Shown here: in pieces, positions 48,841-61,576 of the stretch
Position numbering within the stretch: position 1 is the first letter of the stretch
How the letters are laid out: each line of letters begins with the position of its first letter
NCBI GenBank assembly: GCA_914767715.1
Contig: OU612067.1
Span: 32,402,162-32,466,161, forward strand
Length of the DNA stretch: 64,000 nt
Direction of reading: 5' to 3'
Source of the DNA: Membranipora membranacea
Lineage: Eukaryota > Bryozoa > Gymnolaemata > Cheilostomatida > Membraniporidae
Translations under genes and position numbers: made by a program
Notes under the pieces: model-generated
Databases searched by the model: none
Seen by the model: only the letters and a program-made list of their open reading frames with translations
Told to the model about the DNA's origin: nothing

Positions 48841-50823
48841 TTAGTTGACAAGTCTGCAAAATTGAATATTCAGGTGTAAAAAATATCCTGGGGAGAATAA
48901 ATGAAGATTGTCATGGAATCAAACCAAACTAAAATACCTGAACAACTTATGCTCACTCAGTGGCCCTTACCATTAAGATCTGCAAAATTCTCGTGGATAT
49001 CTTGATGTCCCTGATTGTTGTCGGTTGTTGTGAAACCTCTGGTGTTACCTTGCGTCATTCCATCACTAACATAAACTCTGGTGAAATTACCTTCATGATA
49101 AAGATTCACTTTGACTATGGGGGCAGAGCTGGCAGATGTGAGGTGGGTACGAGCAAAGACTATTTTGGAGCACTTTGATGGAAAATTTACCTAACCAACT
49201 TAGTGATACATGATTAAATCACTTTAGGAGACAAAGCGTGATGTTAGCGTAGATTTTGGTCCTAGGGATTGTTTCAAATAGATGACATACGCATATTATT
49301 GCCACTCAGGTACTGATGAAGAGCGTGATATTCTCTGATCATAAAAAAAGAAAAACCAATTGTCAAACCTAGTGTGGATACCTGAGCTAATCTAAAGTGA
49401 CAGAGTAAATAGATGAAGAAGACTCACCAACTGTCAAAGAACGGTGATCATCATTAGTCACTGAAAATACTTGGTATTCCGCCTGACCGTACTGATGCTT
49501 CATGTCCCACATGCGAAACCTCAGACTGCACCGAGAACAAGCTGAGGTGACTGCTGCTACACTAGATAGACCTGGAAAAGAAAGTTTTAACAAAAACTAA
49601 CAACCTCATTCTAGATATGAATCCAAATTATTCAATAAATGTACAGCATTTGCGGAACACTCTTTTGCATTTACTTAGCAATGTTAGAATCTTTAATATA
49701 TGTTTAGCAGGAACAATAAAACATAAATAAAATGTCCAGAAATTGAAAAAATAGGGATGATAGTGGTATTTGAACAAGTTACAATTTTTACTCTCGGTTG
49801 CCATGGGAACCTCCCATAACCCGCTGTGTGTGCTTGCTTATTTGTTACACCGAACTCTCAAAAAAAAAGAGATTAATACAATAAGATTGAACATACCTCT
49901 AAAATAGTTCCCTCTGTCTAGAGTAAATCCTTCATTGTAGCTGTCCCAGCTTGCAGGCTGCCAGCCGGGGTCTCCTTCTGGTCTAAGTGTATTCTCCATC
50001 CACAACAACCAGTCTAATATACAAATAGAGACTGCACACTTTTCCTCAACCCCTCCTTAGGTGCCTCACGACTCACAGCGCCACAATCACGACATATATA
50101 TATATATATATATATATATACTATAAACTTTATTTTTGATAGAGCTCATTTGTACAGTATTATGCTGCCACGCAAGGCTTAACTTCAGAGTTTTTAGGGC
50201 ATGGGATTTCTTGTTCAATAAAATGATGATTCATAGCATTATTAATTTAGCAACAATTGCACCTCGTTTCATCTAAGACTTTCTTGGATGTCAAGATGAT
50301 AAAAGGTGCCAGTGTTCCTCACCTGATTCGATACGAAGAGAACATTTGTACTGCATCGTCTCATTGACAATTCTAGATACTGTAGCCTGTGAACATTTGA
50401 AGATCATTCCCTCAAATTTTTTTGAATATCTCCCACAAAGTTACTGACATTCTGAAGCACTTGTGACTTTAGTCTGAAACTGACCATATTTAAATGAATA
50501 GATGTGTGTATCTATGTATATCAGCAATATTTGAGTAACTCAATGATGATCGGGATGGTTAACATGGATGTCTGATTAATCGTCTCTTTGAAAGTTATTT
50601 GCAACCAAATTTATTTGCAGACGCTGTCATTTTCTAAGCATTCCTCGATCTCTCCCAAATGAATAATTATTAAAATCCATTTACCTGGACACGTCAGAGG
50701 TTCAGCGTGTGATGAAAACAGATTTGGAACCATCGGTGAAGACATCATCACAAACGGCGTAAAAATCATCATCACAAGTATAATATATCTCAGCTGTTTA
50801 AAAAAATTTCTGAATAACTTCAT
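48841..50823 (-). CDS. Secreted or membrane-anchored orphan protein, six exons
   Basis: Minus-strand exons 50823-50685, 50379-50323, 50013-49897, 49571-49428, 49114-48971 and a less certain last exon 48887-48841 give 215 residues. Every junction is phase 1, and the internal exons (57, 117, 144, 144 nt) are all symmetric; splice sites are consensus (for example AG|GTATGT, TTTTCCAG). The N-terminus has a hydrophobic segment (YIILVMMIFTPFVMM) serving as signal peptide or anchor. The rest looks extracellular: LTCP, NET and NFT sequons, QYKCSLRI, DWLLWMEN, PGWQPASWDSYNEG, CSRCSLRFRMWDM and a polar NTRGFTTTDNNQGHQD stretch. I do not recognise the family. The last exon could instead start at 48858, giving a different short tail. 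Confidence 0.75.
50094..50121. repeat. (TA)n microsatellite
   Basis: About 14 uninterrupted TA units in the second intron of the minus-strand secreted orphan gene. Confidence 0.95.
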
Positions 50824-50927
50824 GATTAGAACTTGGCCGAATATAAAATTGGTGTTGCCTCAGATCAATGAACCGCAGAGGGTCAGTTTGAATGACAGAT
50901 TGGCAGTTAATCAGTAAAACTTGACCC

Positions 50928-50936
50928 AATATATAC
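50928..50936 (-). promoter_or_regulatory. TATA-like element of the secreted orphan gene
   Basis: GTATATATT on the minus strand, about 105 bases before the ATG at 50823. That leaves a plausible 5'UTR of roughly 75 bases. Confidence 0.35.
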
Positions 50937-50939
50937 GAG

Positions 50940-53900
50940 AAACAACTTGGGCATTCAGTGGACAAGTGAACATTCATTCACTTTAATAATTTATCTTCAG
51001 ATCTTATATGTCATACGTCTAGTTTTATCTCCCAAGGGGAGATTACTGCACTCATATCTAAATATGCCTTTATTTTCTCACTTGCAGGGGCATAGTGGCG
51101 TGGTGAGAGAAAACCTTTGGATTTACTATTGATATTGAGATATATTATACTCTTGAGATAAGTTATCCTGAGATATGCCATTGTCCAAATGACCGAATGA
51201 AATAACGAACCAGTGAATTAGCAATAGGAATGGCTTCAATACTATTAGATTTATGCCCTGTGTTTACGCCCTGTGTTTATGCCCTGTGTTTATGGCACGA
51301 TGTGTATGTAATCTAAAGCTTAACAATACCCCATCATAAATAATTTAGTGCCATTGCTTCCAGCTCCAATTCCCTGCCCATTGCTAGGTGCAGTATTATG
51401 ATAGGGCAAGGTGCATAAACACTAAACTCAAAATACACCGATAGGCAGTTACCACCCCCGGAGGTTTGAGCAATGCCATCATTGAGATCATTTGATACTC
51501 AGAGTATACACAACTCTGATGTTAGACAAGCTTGTACTCATCCCCCAATCACATACTTTGTCGTGACTGTATCATGTAATTGTATTCCCCTGATCTATGG
51601 AAAGCAGAAAATGCTCGTGAATCTTTTAACACTTACTGAGGAACAAGCTATCCGATTATTATATACTGAAGTCAAGAACAACATAACGAGGCCAGGCAAT
51701 ACTGTGTAACACAAGTTACATATACTCAGTCAGTATTGATTTTTCTAAATTTTTTAGCTAGATTTTATATTAGTTTTGCTTTTACTTTTATCATGGGGGA
51801 TCTGTTTTTAGCAATTTTATGCACCCAGTAAAATGTTTTTTAATTTATGTAAACATCTCTGGAGGGAGGGGTTTAAAATTGAACAAACAAACAGTAGCGT
51901 TGTGTGTACTTCACCAGTTAACCGAGTAAAATCATTACTCCATCTTTAAAGGTAATTTATCGGGATCGAATGCATGTAAATCAAGTCGATAATAAAACCG
52001 GGGATCGTACCCCAATAACAAAAGAGGGAGGAACAGTACAGCTACCAACAAACTATCAATTTTCAAGAATTTAGGTACACACAATAAATAAATGCCTGCC
52101 TGTTACATCGTATTTGGATAGCAAAGTTGCCGCACAGTCTTCCAAAAAATCTGTAGTTTGGGATGTTGGATCACACCACTTTGCAATGATGAATAAGTGA
52201 TGAATAAGACGCAGTTTGTTTCTTAAAAGTTTTATGCATCAATACAACAGTTAGCAATAGAAAAACAAGAGTACCACCTAACAAGGTGAATGTGATTATT
52301 GTGACTCCTTGAGTGTAAACACATCTGCCCTCCCACATCACCCCTTGTCATAGCCCTAGAATTAACGTGGTGAGGCAGTAAACGGAGGGGGGGGGTTACA
52401 TAACGGGTAATCATTATTTGACATGATGAGAGAATGTCCATTGAAATAATGATGGCGTAGGGGAATTATTGTCACTATTACATGCATGGGAGACCTGAGG
52501 AGTTATCACCTGTTGTTTTGTAAAAAATAAACTGTAACACATGATAATGAGTTTGACAATGAGTTTATTTTTCCATCGTAAGAAATGTTGAAAAACATTC
52601 ATATAATACGATTGGCTTAAAAAATGCTCTCAGATGCGCTGAGATAGAGGAGAAATAACAACCTTTAAAAGTTCAGGCAAGCTGCTTGTGACAAAAGTTT
52701 ACAAGTGTCAGCTATTCTAGATTCAGATCTTATGGACAAATCAAAGATGAGAAATGCGGTTCAGCAACCATACATAAATGGCCATAGGCTTACTCGGGTC
52801 AGATGTGTACCCCTTATCCATATAATTTATATCAGTGAGTTGACTCTAACACGGCGGAGATCATTCAATAGCTGGCTGCTGGACAGAATGTGCATACATC
52901 GTTATGTTTCTTGGCAACTGTGATGATTGGAAAAGTTTGTCAGCTAGCAACTCTAAAGATCTATTGCAATTGCCTCAACAACCAATGGCTATAGATCAGG
53001 AGTCGTGGTTACATGTCGAAGGGTAAAGCAACTCAGATAAGTGGTAATATGTTTAGAGATCAAGTATACACCGTCCTTAGACCACTGTTGCCATAGATCA
53101 TAGATATATAATGATAGTATTTTATTTTTATGGTTGACACTCAAGGGAATGTGTGCCCATAGACATTTATAAAGCTGAAAGAAAATAGACAAAATGAGGC
53201 TTCAATCTTAGGATTGTCCTCTTAAAGGGAAATTAATCACTGTAATTGGTCTTGGACCATTTACGATTAATTTTTTTATCTTCCATTCTTCCTGATATAG
53301 TGTTCTGTACTGTTGATGTAGCCCTTTCCATCAAGTTGCTTCGATTTCATGCTACAAGGTGCAATTGTTTCTGGTGTCCTAGCTGTTTTTCTAATGTCCT
53401 CAAGAGCGGGAGATGATCACTGCGAACTTTGTTTGTCTGGGCGGCTTTCGATCCGGCATGGTTATCTATGCTCCTGACAATTTTCATAGAACTGCGTGCA
53501 AGAGCTGTTTCCAGCAGGGTTTTTCAGTAAAACTAGTCCTTGCTCTTCTATATTCACTCTCTTGGCATACACAGGAGTGAATTATGCCAGGCAAGGACAA
53601 GCCGAGACGTGTCATGACTCAATGGCAAGCTGCAGTGGGTGACCGGCAAACCTGTTTATCTGTTTTCACTCTTGAGGGTGCCGCACACTCCGTTCTGAAC
53701 TGGCCAACGATAGTCCTTAAGACAGATTTTTTTCCGCCAGGATGATCAGATCACCCTCTTCATCTGGCAGACCAGATGGTTTGTTGGTTGAATCGCAGAC
53801 ATCTCGACCTGAGACAGGCTGTACCGGGCTACATGTTTACAGATAGCAGGAATCCTCCTGACCTGACCTACACACAGATAAATGAACCAAATGCCTCAGA

Positions 53901-54805
53901 TTGAAAGTAATTTGCCCAGAATGGAAGTATTTATGGAACTCTAATTCGCAGGAGTTTTGTTCGTATTATAAGTTAAGAATTAGTGTCGCCCCAGACGCGG
54001 AAAATATCGTTGACCATTGGTTTGAACTCTCTATGCATATTTTGTCTTTCGTAGAATTAACTGGTCTCATCATTTGGAATCTGAATCCATTTCTTTCATA
54101 CTCATACTTTAACGAAAGAAATAACTAGGATTCCTTCCTCTGGTCAATTTTAAAGTGCAAGAAACACACTTCGTATATATTTATACATCAAAGATAAGAC
54201 CTTCATTGCTTCACAGATGGTTCTAAGGTCAGCTTGTTTTACAAATCAGCTCCTTTCAAAAAGCAGTGTTTGATAATGGGATGCCATAAAACCTTGCATG
54301 ATGTTGCTACAGGATTCTGTTTCATCTAGAATCTAGATAGTGTTCACGGGTGCTTATTTAATTTGTCTTGCATAATTAAAAGACAGCGGAGTTTTGCCTT
54401 TTGAAGTTATAACCATTTCTAGGCAGCTCGTTGCTCACAAAAATTTAATCTGATCAGATCTGCATCAAAATGACTATGTACCTTTCAAGTATTTTTTGTT
54501 ATGAGGAAAAAAAAAACGATGCATACCTTGTGCTTGCATGTTATGCTATGCCCTGCCAATCATCACAGATATGTTCTGAGAACAACACCTCATTTTGACT
54601 GTTTTTTTATCGTATTATATTTTCTTGGTTATTTCGGTCAAATTAAATAAAATGAATGAAAGAAATTATGTCATCAAAATGGTAACTAAGTGGCAAGCTT
54701 GGTAGGCCTATTATAAAGGGTGAATCAAGAAGTCATATTATTGGTTTGGTTTGTGGCCTTGAGATCAGATCAGAAATCCTAGGAAGGTTGTCATAACAGC
54801 GATAA
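50940..54805. other. Intergenic; one patch of possible eroded coding DNA
   Basis: Near 51255-51295 a GCCCTGTGTTTA unit repeats three times. At about 53330-53880 base composition rises and several frames give protein-like pieces (for example RRVMTQWQAAVGD and RHLDLRQAVPGY), broken by stops; this may be an old gene or element remnant, but I cannot name it. A run of G's lies near 52386. Confidence 0.35.
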
Positions 54806-55458
54806 TCACTCCGGAGGTTGTTGGCTGGAAGTGTTACAGTTGTCTCCCATGCAGGCACAAATTTCTTCCTTATATCCTAGGTAAGATTCTACTGTAGCGC
54901 AACCTTCATTGTATCTACTGCCACAATCTCTGCAACAGAAAGAAGAATGCAAAATAATTAAAGATCTCACCAAGACACAATTTCTTTATGACCTCATATT
55001 TTGTTTTTTAAAAGACAACGATTTTAAAATTGAAAAGGAAGAAATCACTTGCTGCGATTCTGCCTTGAGTGTACAAACTGATTTAATCAGGGATGCTAGT
55101 CGTTTCGTCCCTCTTCATTAGTCAATAAAGGATGCAACTACAAACGTAATAAAAGTATCTTATTCAATCTACTGTGGTCTTTTATTGATGGTACCAGGCG
55201 GAGGGCGGGAGGCAAAGTCTGGGGGGCTCAGACTAGAATGTACATTGATACTCTTGTCAGCGACTCATTTCTTGAGTACGATATGATTGTAGTGGTGCAA
55301 ATGTCTTCTAGATCATCACATTTCCTGCTCAGGGTCTTACACCCAGAATTTCTGTAATATATACCTCCATCTGAGTCAGGCTCAGATGTTGCTGAACCAT
55401 AACAGACAGCACATTCTAAACTACACACTACAATCATTAAAAGAAAGAAACATTTCAA
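54806..55458 (-). CDS. Ly6/uPAR-like (three-finger) small secreted protein
   Basis: Two minus-strand exons, 55458 to about 55244 and 54929-54806. The first gives a signal peptide (MKCFFLLMIVVCS), the LECAVC start typical of Ly6/uPAR domains, then three more cysteines. The second gives DCGSRYNEGC and ends ICACMGDNCN before a short polar tail. The total is ten cysteines with the terminal CxC-xxx-CN signature, the classic five-disulfide set, in about 112 residues. There is no hydrophobic C-terminus, so it looks secreted, not GPI-anchored. The acceptor of exon 2 is strong (TTCTTTCTGTTGCAG). The donor is uncertain: AAT|GTACAT fits phase 2, as do two weaker sites nearby, so a few residues at the junction are unsure. 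Family members modulate receptors or adhesion; the partner here is unknown. Confidence 0.8.
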
Positions 55459-55564
55459 ATAAAACTAAGTTTGTCCATCAGGATATGTCATGTATGTCTC
55501 ATGTCACTCAAAGTAAATATGAAGAAGGATAGTCATAGGAACCTTGATGAAATATATGTATGTA

Positions 55565-55587
55565 AATATATATATATATATATATAT
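55565..55587. repeat. (TA)n microsatellite
   Basis: About 11 TA units within AT-rich sequence upstream of the Ly6-like gene. Confidence 0.9.
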
Positions 55588-57907
55588 GCATATAATATGT
55601 ATATGTGTATTAACCATTATAATGGTAACTATTCCAAACCATTGTGTGAGCCCTTACTAAAATACATAATCTAGTTGCTGATTATTCAATAAGGCTCTTT
55701 TACAACAATTATGTTCAATTCATCATTGAAATAATCTAATATTCTTCCATTTTTTTTTACTTTACCTGTTGGAATCAGTCAACAAACTACGATGCAGAGT
55801 ACCAGTGTTCTAGACAGACAACTCGCCATGATAGATTGTTGGTGTTCACGTTGATTCTCTGCGTATTAGATATTTATTAAGTAAATGTTTTGATTGTATC
55901 TGTCAGCCAAGGTTTACAGGTGGTAGGTTTTATATGACCAACCGACCACCATGTTGTATATTGTGCGCTTCTCTAACTCCGCCCCCAACTCCCCGTTCGT
56001 TCATCCAATCCAATTCCTCATATCTCTCTCTAACAATCCCTTTATTTCCAAGTATGATAATCATGACAGCCATATCTCGGGTGGTGTAAGAGGCACCCGC
56101 AAAACAGCCTTTCCTGTTTTCTATTTTTGTCATAATCATTCTCAAGCGACACTTTCCCATACAGGTTCCTGTAGATAACATGAGAACTCACAAAAAGATT
56201 ATCTGTTAAACACACATATCTTTATGAATGAGGAAATCAGGAGGTGGGAGTGGTGCTGGGGGCGTCAACTTTTATTGACTTTACCTGATAAGCTTATAGT
56301 TGCCCCAAACTAAACTATGCCTTCTCCAAAAATCCCAAAGGGAGTCTGTATTGCGAAAGTGTGTTATCAGCAAGGTGTTATTGTGACCTAAAACACGCCG
56401 CACCTGAATTTGGGCAGGAGTCCTAAACTTACCACACAAAGAGAGCCCAACGTTTGTCAGACAGTCCACTAATGTCTGCCTTTATGTCAAGATATTATCA
56501 GTTTGGTGGCATGATGCCTCTTTGCAGAATGATAGTCAACTCCACACACATTCATTTCTAATAATGAAAGTATGGTAATAACTAAAAGGGTGAAGGTCAA
56601 GATCACAATGTAATCGATAAAAATGTGGATTACATATGATCTGAGTTTTATGGCAATAATGGCTATTCATAATCGACGGAGTTTCTCCACAATCCAAGAG
56701 CACAAACATCTAAAGGTTAACCTGTTAACTAAAGCAAAAAGCCATTGAAAAATCACTTTGAGAAATGGATTATCCACATTTCTACCCTAATCGTACATCA
56801 AACATCCCCTGTTGAATACCACTGATATCAATCAAATCCACAGCTCGGTAAATTGTATATTCTCTAATTAGATATTGCGTACACTGGTATGATCTTGAAA
56901 AGAAGTCGTTGAAGAAATATCCACGTCAATTTGTAATGGTTATGTTATGTGTTTTCACCTAATTGGCTGGGTTTGTTACAACAGAGTCCCCTGCTAACTT
57001 TGGGGGGGTAGAAGGCATTTTGTCATACTATATTCGGGAAAACAAATATGCAGTCTCTTGTTGTTTATTTGAGCACAATCGTTGGTCAACAAAGTAACCT
57101 TTGCGTGAAACATTAAAAAAAAGATGTGTAGACACAACTATGTTCGTCGCTGTTACGTGGAAGAATGATGAGTTACCAGCCTTCATTGAAAAGTAGTTAC
57201 AATGATTTGAGCCAGAAGGTAGATAAATGATGTCTATTTCATATTAAGTGCAAAAAAATATTAAACTCCAACATCTAGACTCGAAAATTCATATCCTGTT
57301 AGATTAGAGATATCTAGACCAAGTTTAATGGTCTAGTTTTGGGAAGGGAAGCAAACATGATCTAGGAGATATCTCACACGTTTAAATACACTCATGAGCT
57401 TGGTGTAAGGATAAGAGTATATCCAAACGATCCGAATAACTCAGACAGAGGCATCTCAACATTCTCAACCTACCCCTTGTACATCCATTTTTCAATCAGA
57501 GGTATGACACAATCTCACGCCAGCTGCGATCACAGAAAATCCAAGTATAGCTAATTATAGCAGACAACATTTATTTCCACCTCTCAAGTCTGTAATTAGG
57601 ACAAAAGACAAATTTGGTAGTGGGAATAATCGCTAAATAAATGTAAAAGGAACCACTGATAAATTACATAACACCTCACACGGTCTATACCATAACATGT
57701 TATAGTTGAAAAAACTCCACTCCACATGAATCTAAAAGATAAACCAACATCCTATCAAAGGTAGAGCAAGTAGAAATCGCTCATTGGGTGGAGCAAGTTG
57801 ACACAAAAATACCCTTTTCATCATTGTGTATCTACACAAGACAATACCTCTAAGGTACCAAAATATGTACTATCGTTATCTTCTATTAGGGAATTTATCT
57901 GTGTGCT
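55588..57907. other. Intergenic region, nothing recognised
   Basis: A minus-strand leader-like frame near 55832 (MASCLSRTLVLCIVVC) runs into TGA before a good donor; it may be a 5'UTR exon of the Ly6-like gene or chance. No other exon, RNA or repeat was recognised. Confidence 0.35.
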
Positions 57908-58183
57908 CGGTGGTGGAAATGGAAATAAATAAGTGCCTATACACCAAACATTGAGATCAATCCAACTTTTTGAGCCTAAATCTAAGAGCATGTTTTGACT
58001 GAAGCAAACAGTAAAGTATAAGTGAACAAACCCTACAATACAACATAAACAAACTTATCCAAGCATGCAAAGTGCACAGCAGTGATAGGTTATAAGTGCC
58101 TATACACTTATTGAAGGTGTATAGGCATTGATGTGAACTTCCTATACACCGTATAGGCCCGTATAGGCCCATTTCCACCACTG
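57908..58183. mobile_element. hAT-like MITE, 276 bp
   Basis: Ends CGGTGGTGGAAATGG and CCATTTCCACCACTG are inverted repeats in the style of hAT termini (CAGTGGTGG). Flanking octamers TGTGTGCT and CGTGTACT agree at six of eight positions, consistent with an eroded 8 bp target duplication. Inside, GCCTATACAC and its complement GTGTATAGGC recur several times near both ends. No transposase. Confidence 0.7.
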
Positions 58184-58533
58184 CGTGTACTGATAACACT
58201 ATACCTATATACTGGTTGCTATTTTGGATCAACAGATATGAAAAGGGGCGTCATTCAGCTTTGTTCCTTGATCATCATGGTCAGCTGCGGGAATAACTGT
58301 CCCATATATTTTATCTGCACAGTATACAAGACAAGTTTCAAGCAGTCCTCAGCTAACCGACACAACATGTCATATTATACAGCGAAGGTAAAGGTAAACA
58401 CTGGCAAATGGATCAAACTTGATCTATTTCCAGCCTCAAACTAATCATTGCCATAACTATTGTTATATAGAAACTTCTGCTGGTGCAATTGTATTTTTGA
58501 CATCACAAATTTCAGGTCAACCAAGCATTGCTA

Positions 58534-58920
58534 TTGTTTCCCTTCCTCTTTTTCGTGTATACAAATAATGTAAGATCAGATCATCATAGTATGAAATATT
58601 TTAAATATGCCGATGATATGACCATCGTAGGGTTGCTTAATCATACAACTTCTTACAGCTTACAACTTGCTACCTGGTGCAAGCAGAGTAATCTGATTTG
58701 AAACATCAACAAAACCAAAGAGATGGTTATTGTTTTTAGTAGATCATTTTCTAGAGAGTCAGCTGTTTTTAGGTAAAATCAAGATTTTCTTGCTTTCTTT
58801 AAATTTAAATCATTTGGTACGTCCCTCAAAGAGTGCAATTATTTTATTCAATCACTCATACTCCCTGTCATACTTGACAACTCCTTTTCAGCACAGAGGG
58901 TGATAGACATTTGCTTTTAA
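58534..58920 (+). mobile_element. Decayed LINE reverse transcriptase fragment with YADD box
   Basis: One mostly open frame gives FVYTNNVRSDH, MKYFKYADDMTIVGLL (catalytic F/YADD block), LATWCKQSNLI, then NINKTKEMVIVF and, after a further stop, FKFKSFGTSLKE. This is the palm-to-thumb order of non-LTR retrotransposon RTs. In-frame stops after SNLI and after AVFR show it is dead. No endonuclease part or 3' tail was identified. It complements the region missing from the minus-strand fragment at 16940-17470, but I cannot say they are one family. Confidence 0.8.
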
Positions 58921-61202
58921 GACCTTTTGAAATGCAAGCTTTAACTGTAATATCGAGTGTATTATCCACCGAAGAGTAGTAAAAACTGCTGAGAACTTTT
59001 CAAATGATCAGAATTTGTGGTAGACGATATTTTATCAGTGCCAAAACTAGACCAACTGGACCATGATAGTTTTATACCAACTAGTATTCTAATTCTAAAT
59101 GAGCCACCATCAGTCACTTAATTTTGCTCCATCCTTGATGAAAACAACCAATAATTAAAAAGAAATCTTATCTTGAATATCAATACATTGCAACTTCGCT
59201 GACAATTGATGACTCAACAATATCAAATGTTAATTTTTTGAGTAAGGAGCTTGCATTGCGCACAATGCAGTGGTTCTGTATCCAGGTCTACTAGTGATGT
59301 GAAAAACTGTTATGTCGACCCGTCACATCAAGCTGTAATGAGCACATGTTACCAAGGCTACAATGTCTTATAAAGATGATGAACAGGGTAATTTAGTCTG
59401 TCTGAATAACCTTGTCATAAATTTACCTGCGAATTTACCTGCGATCTTCTTAGTCTCTAGCACCAGCTCCAAGAGCTGTGACTTTAGTCTGATGAGTACA
59501 TCTCAACCTCAACTCACCATAAAACAGATCCTACCTGTGAACAAAGAAGAAGTAAGAATTGCCATAGTGTCACCCAAGAAAATAATGATTACATTATTAA
59601 TGTTGTATCGCTGGCCTGTTTTGACAAATTTAGTTGGTAGTCGAGGGCAAAGATATATACTGACAGCTATACTATTTGAAACTCATCATTCTGACATCAC
59701 AATGACTTTTATCAGAAACAAAATATTACTGTCTAGTTCGGTATTATATTGAAAGCTTCAGTCCAAATAAGACCACTTTGGCAACCTTTCAAATAAAACA
59801 AATGAAACTATCAGCTTGAAAGAGAACTTGTCTCAACTTTTCTAGGTCTAGGTCTAAAAGAAATGGCTCAATCTCAGAGCATGGTCCCCAGAATTGAGAG
59901 TTTTTAATATATATGTCTATTGGCAAGACATTCCCTCTATTCTTTTTCCCCTGCAAATATCACAAACTACGAAGCTCTACCATGGCTATGAAGCATACAT
60001 GATGAGATGAGAATGAGAATGAGATTATTAGAGATTGTTGTTTATATAATTCAAAGGTGTATTCATCCTGCTGTTATGTCGATTAGATGTGGTATAATGG
60101 AATTCTAGTTTTTTGCCCATTGTGGCATCATGTCTGTTTTCCTCATCATTGCTTTATGAATCGAAGTCATCTTTGTATCCTGTAGCTAGAACAAAATAAA
60201 TCAGTCAGCTTGTAAACGCCAATTGATCATAACCTGATCTAAATTACAACAGAGATGTATTTGTAGCTGATAAGCTTCAAAATAAGCTCAATGAAGCTCC
60301 ATGCAGCACATAAGCACTCAACTTCAAGCTTATCAAAATCAGCCCTGACTGACGCTTGCTCGCGGTGCTAGTGCTGGCAATATGATGCCATTCCAAAATT
60401 GTTTTCTCATTTACTCAGATACAGGGTGTCATCCAACATAGTTGTTACCATCAAAGAAATTGTCCAAGTGCAATAATTGAGGGAGATTGACAAACATACT
60501 AATGTGGATAAAGATCCATCATTCAATACCGAATTTTGATTGAAAAGGCAGTAAGACATGACCAATTGTTCTACTTCACAACCAGAATGTAAGCTAACGG
60601 TCAACTTTTGCAGAGAGAATGTCTGGAGGTCCACAGTTTCATTGAATAACAAAAGAAAATGATCAACCTGTTTTCTCAAAATCATCATGTTGTACCCATG
60701 GTGTGTGGTCTGACGCCATATTAATGTCAACGCCTCAGGGCGTGACATTCACAATTGACGTCAACAGCCAGTCATAGTGAATAAGCATTTTCAAACTCAT
60801 TTGATCTGTGTCCATTGCCTTGAGGATAACTCATTCGATGTCGATTAGTTTTTATTATTATTTTTGTAACCTCCCTTCCTCTCATCAAATGATGTATCCT
60901 TAATGATATTGGACAATTTATCATCATTCAATCGCAATTAATCCATATATTTGGGGTCAACAGATTTCAAACAATGCAGATCGATCGTAATTTATCCCAG
61001 CATATTGCCCAATACATGAATTGTGTTAACCACAGTTATAGACTCTATGACGTTTTAAGATAATATTCACTACAGAATTAGGGCAGGAGCGTGATATGTT
61101 AAATGCAAAACAAGATCATCAAATGGCGTTGTGCATTGTCATAACATACGATCGACCATCGACCGCCACTATGTTTAGATTTTTTATGATCCAGTTTCAT
61201 GG
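58921..61202. other. Intergenic region upstream of the peroxidase-like gene
   Basis: Frames at 59363-59752 (+) and 60407-60748 (-) are open but match nothing that I know and lack splice support. The sequence ATACAGGGTGTC at 60419 resembles a transposon end, without a partner. Confidence 0.35.
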
Positions 61203-61576
61203 TATATAATAACCACCAGTGAGACAAGATCATTCATTACAGCAGCTTCTTTAGTCGAGGTAAGACACTTCTTAATCAGGAAGGGAGGGGGAGTGGCTAA
61301 TGTGAGGAAAAGAACAGAACTAAAAGTAACTGCCTGACGACTGTTTCTTGTCATGCAGCTTTCTTAATATAACATAAGCCATTTGCAGATTGATGGAAAC
61401 TACTGTAAACAGCAGAATTTTTTTGTGTTCTTTATTATTCCGAGCCTTTTTTTCATAGAATAACTTTATTACAGTGACAGTATACTATTTATTTATTGAG
61501 ATCCATCCAAGTCTTGGCTCTATATTACAGGAAAGCAAAAAAGTAGTCTCATCGCTGAAATAATAACGATTTGAAT
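61203..61576 (+). promoter_or_regulatory. TATA box and spliced 5'UTR of the peroxidase-like gene
   Basis: TATATAAT at 61203-61210 predicts a start near 61235. A short leader then ends at 61259 with a consensus donor (GAG|GTAAGA). The matching acceptor TATATTACAG ends at 61530, 46 bases before the ATG. This would be a 271 bp 5'UTR intron. Inferred from signals only. Confidence 0.5.

Noticed and set aside
55785-55832. Minus-strand signal-peptide-like start (MASCLSRTLVLCIVVC) before a good donor
   Set aside because: In-frame TGA precedes the donor, so it cannot serve as a coding first exon of the Ly6-like gene.
58238-58444. 68-codon frame with a leader-like start
   Set aside because: Weak hydrophobic segment, no family, adjacent to transposon debris; likely chance.
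60407-60748. 113-codon minus frame next to a CAGGGTGTC sequence
   Set aside because: No transposase motifs visible and no opposite terminal repeat found.
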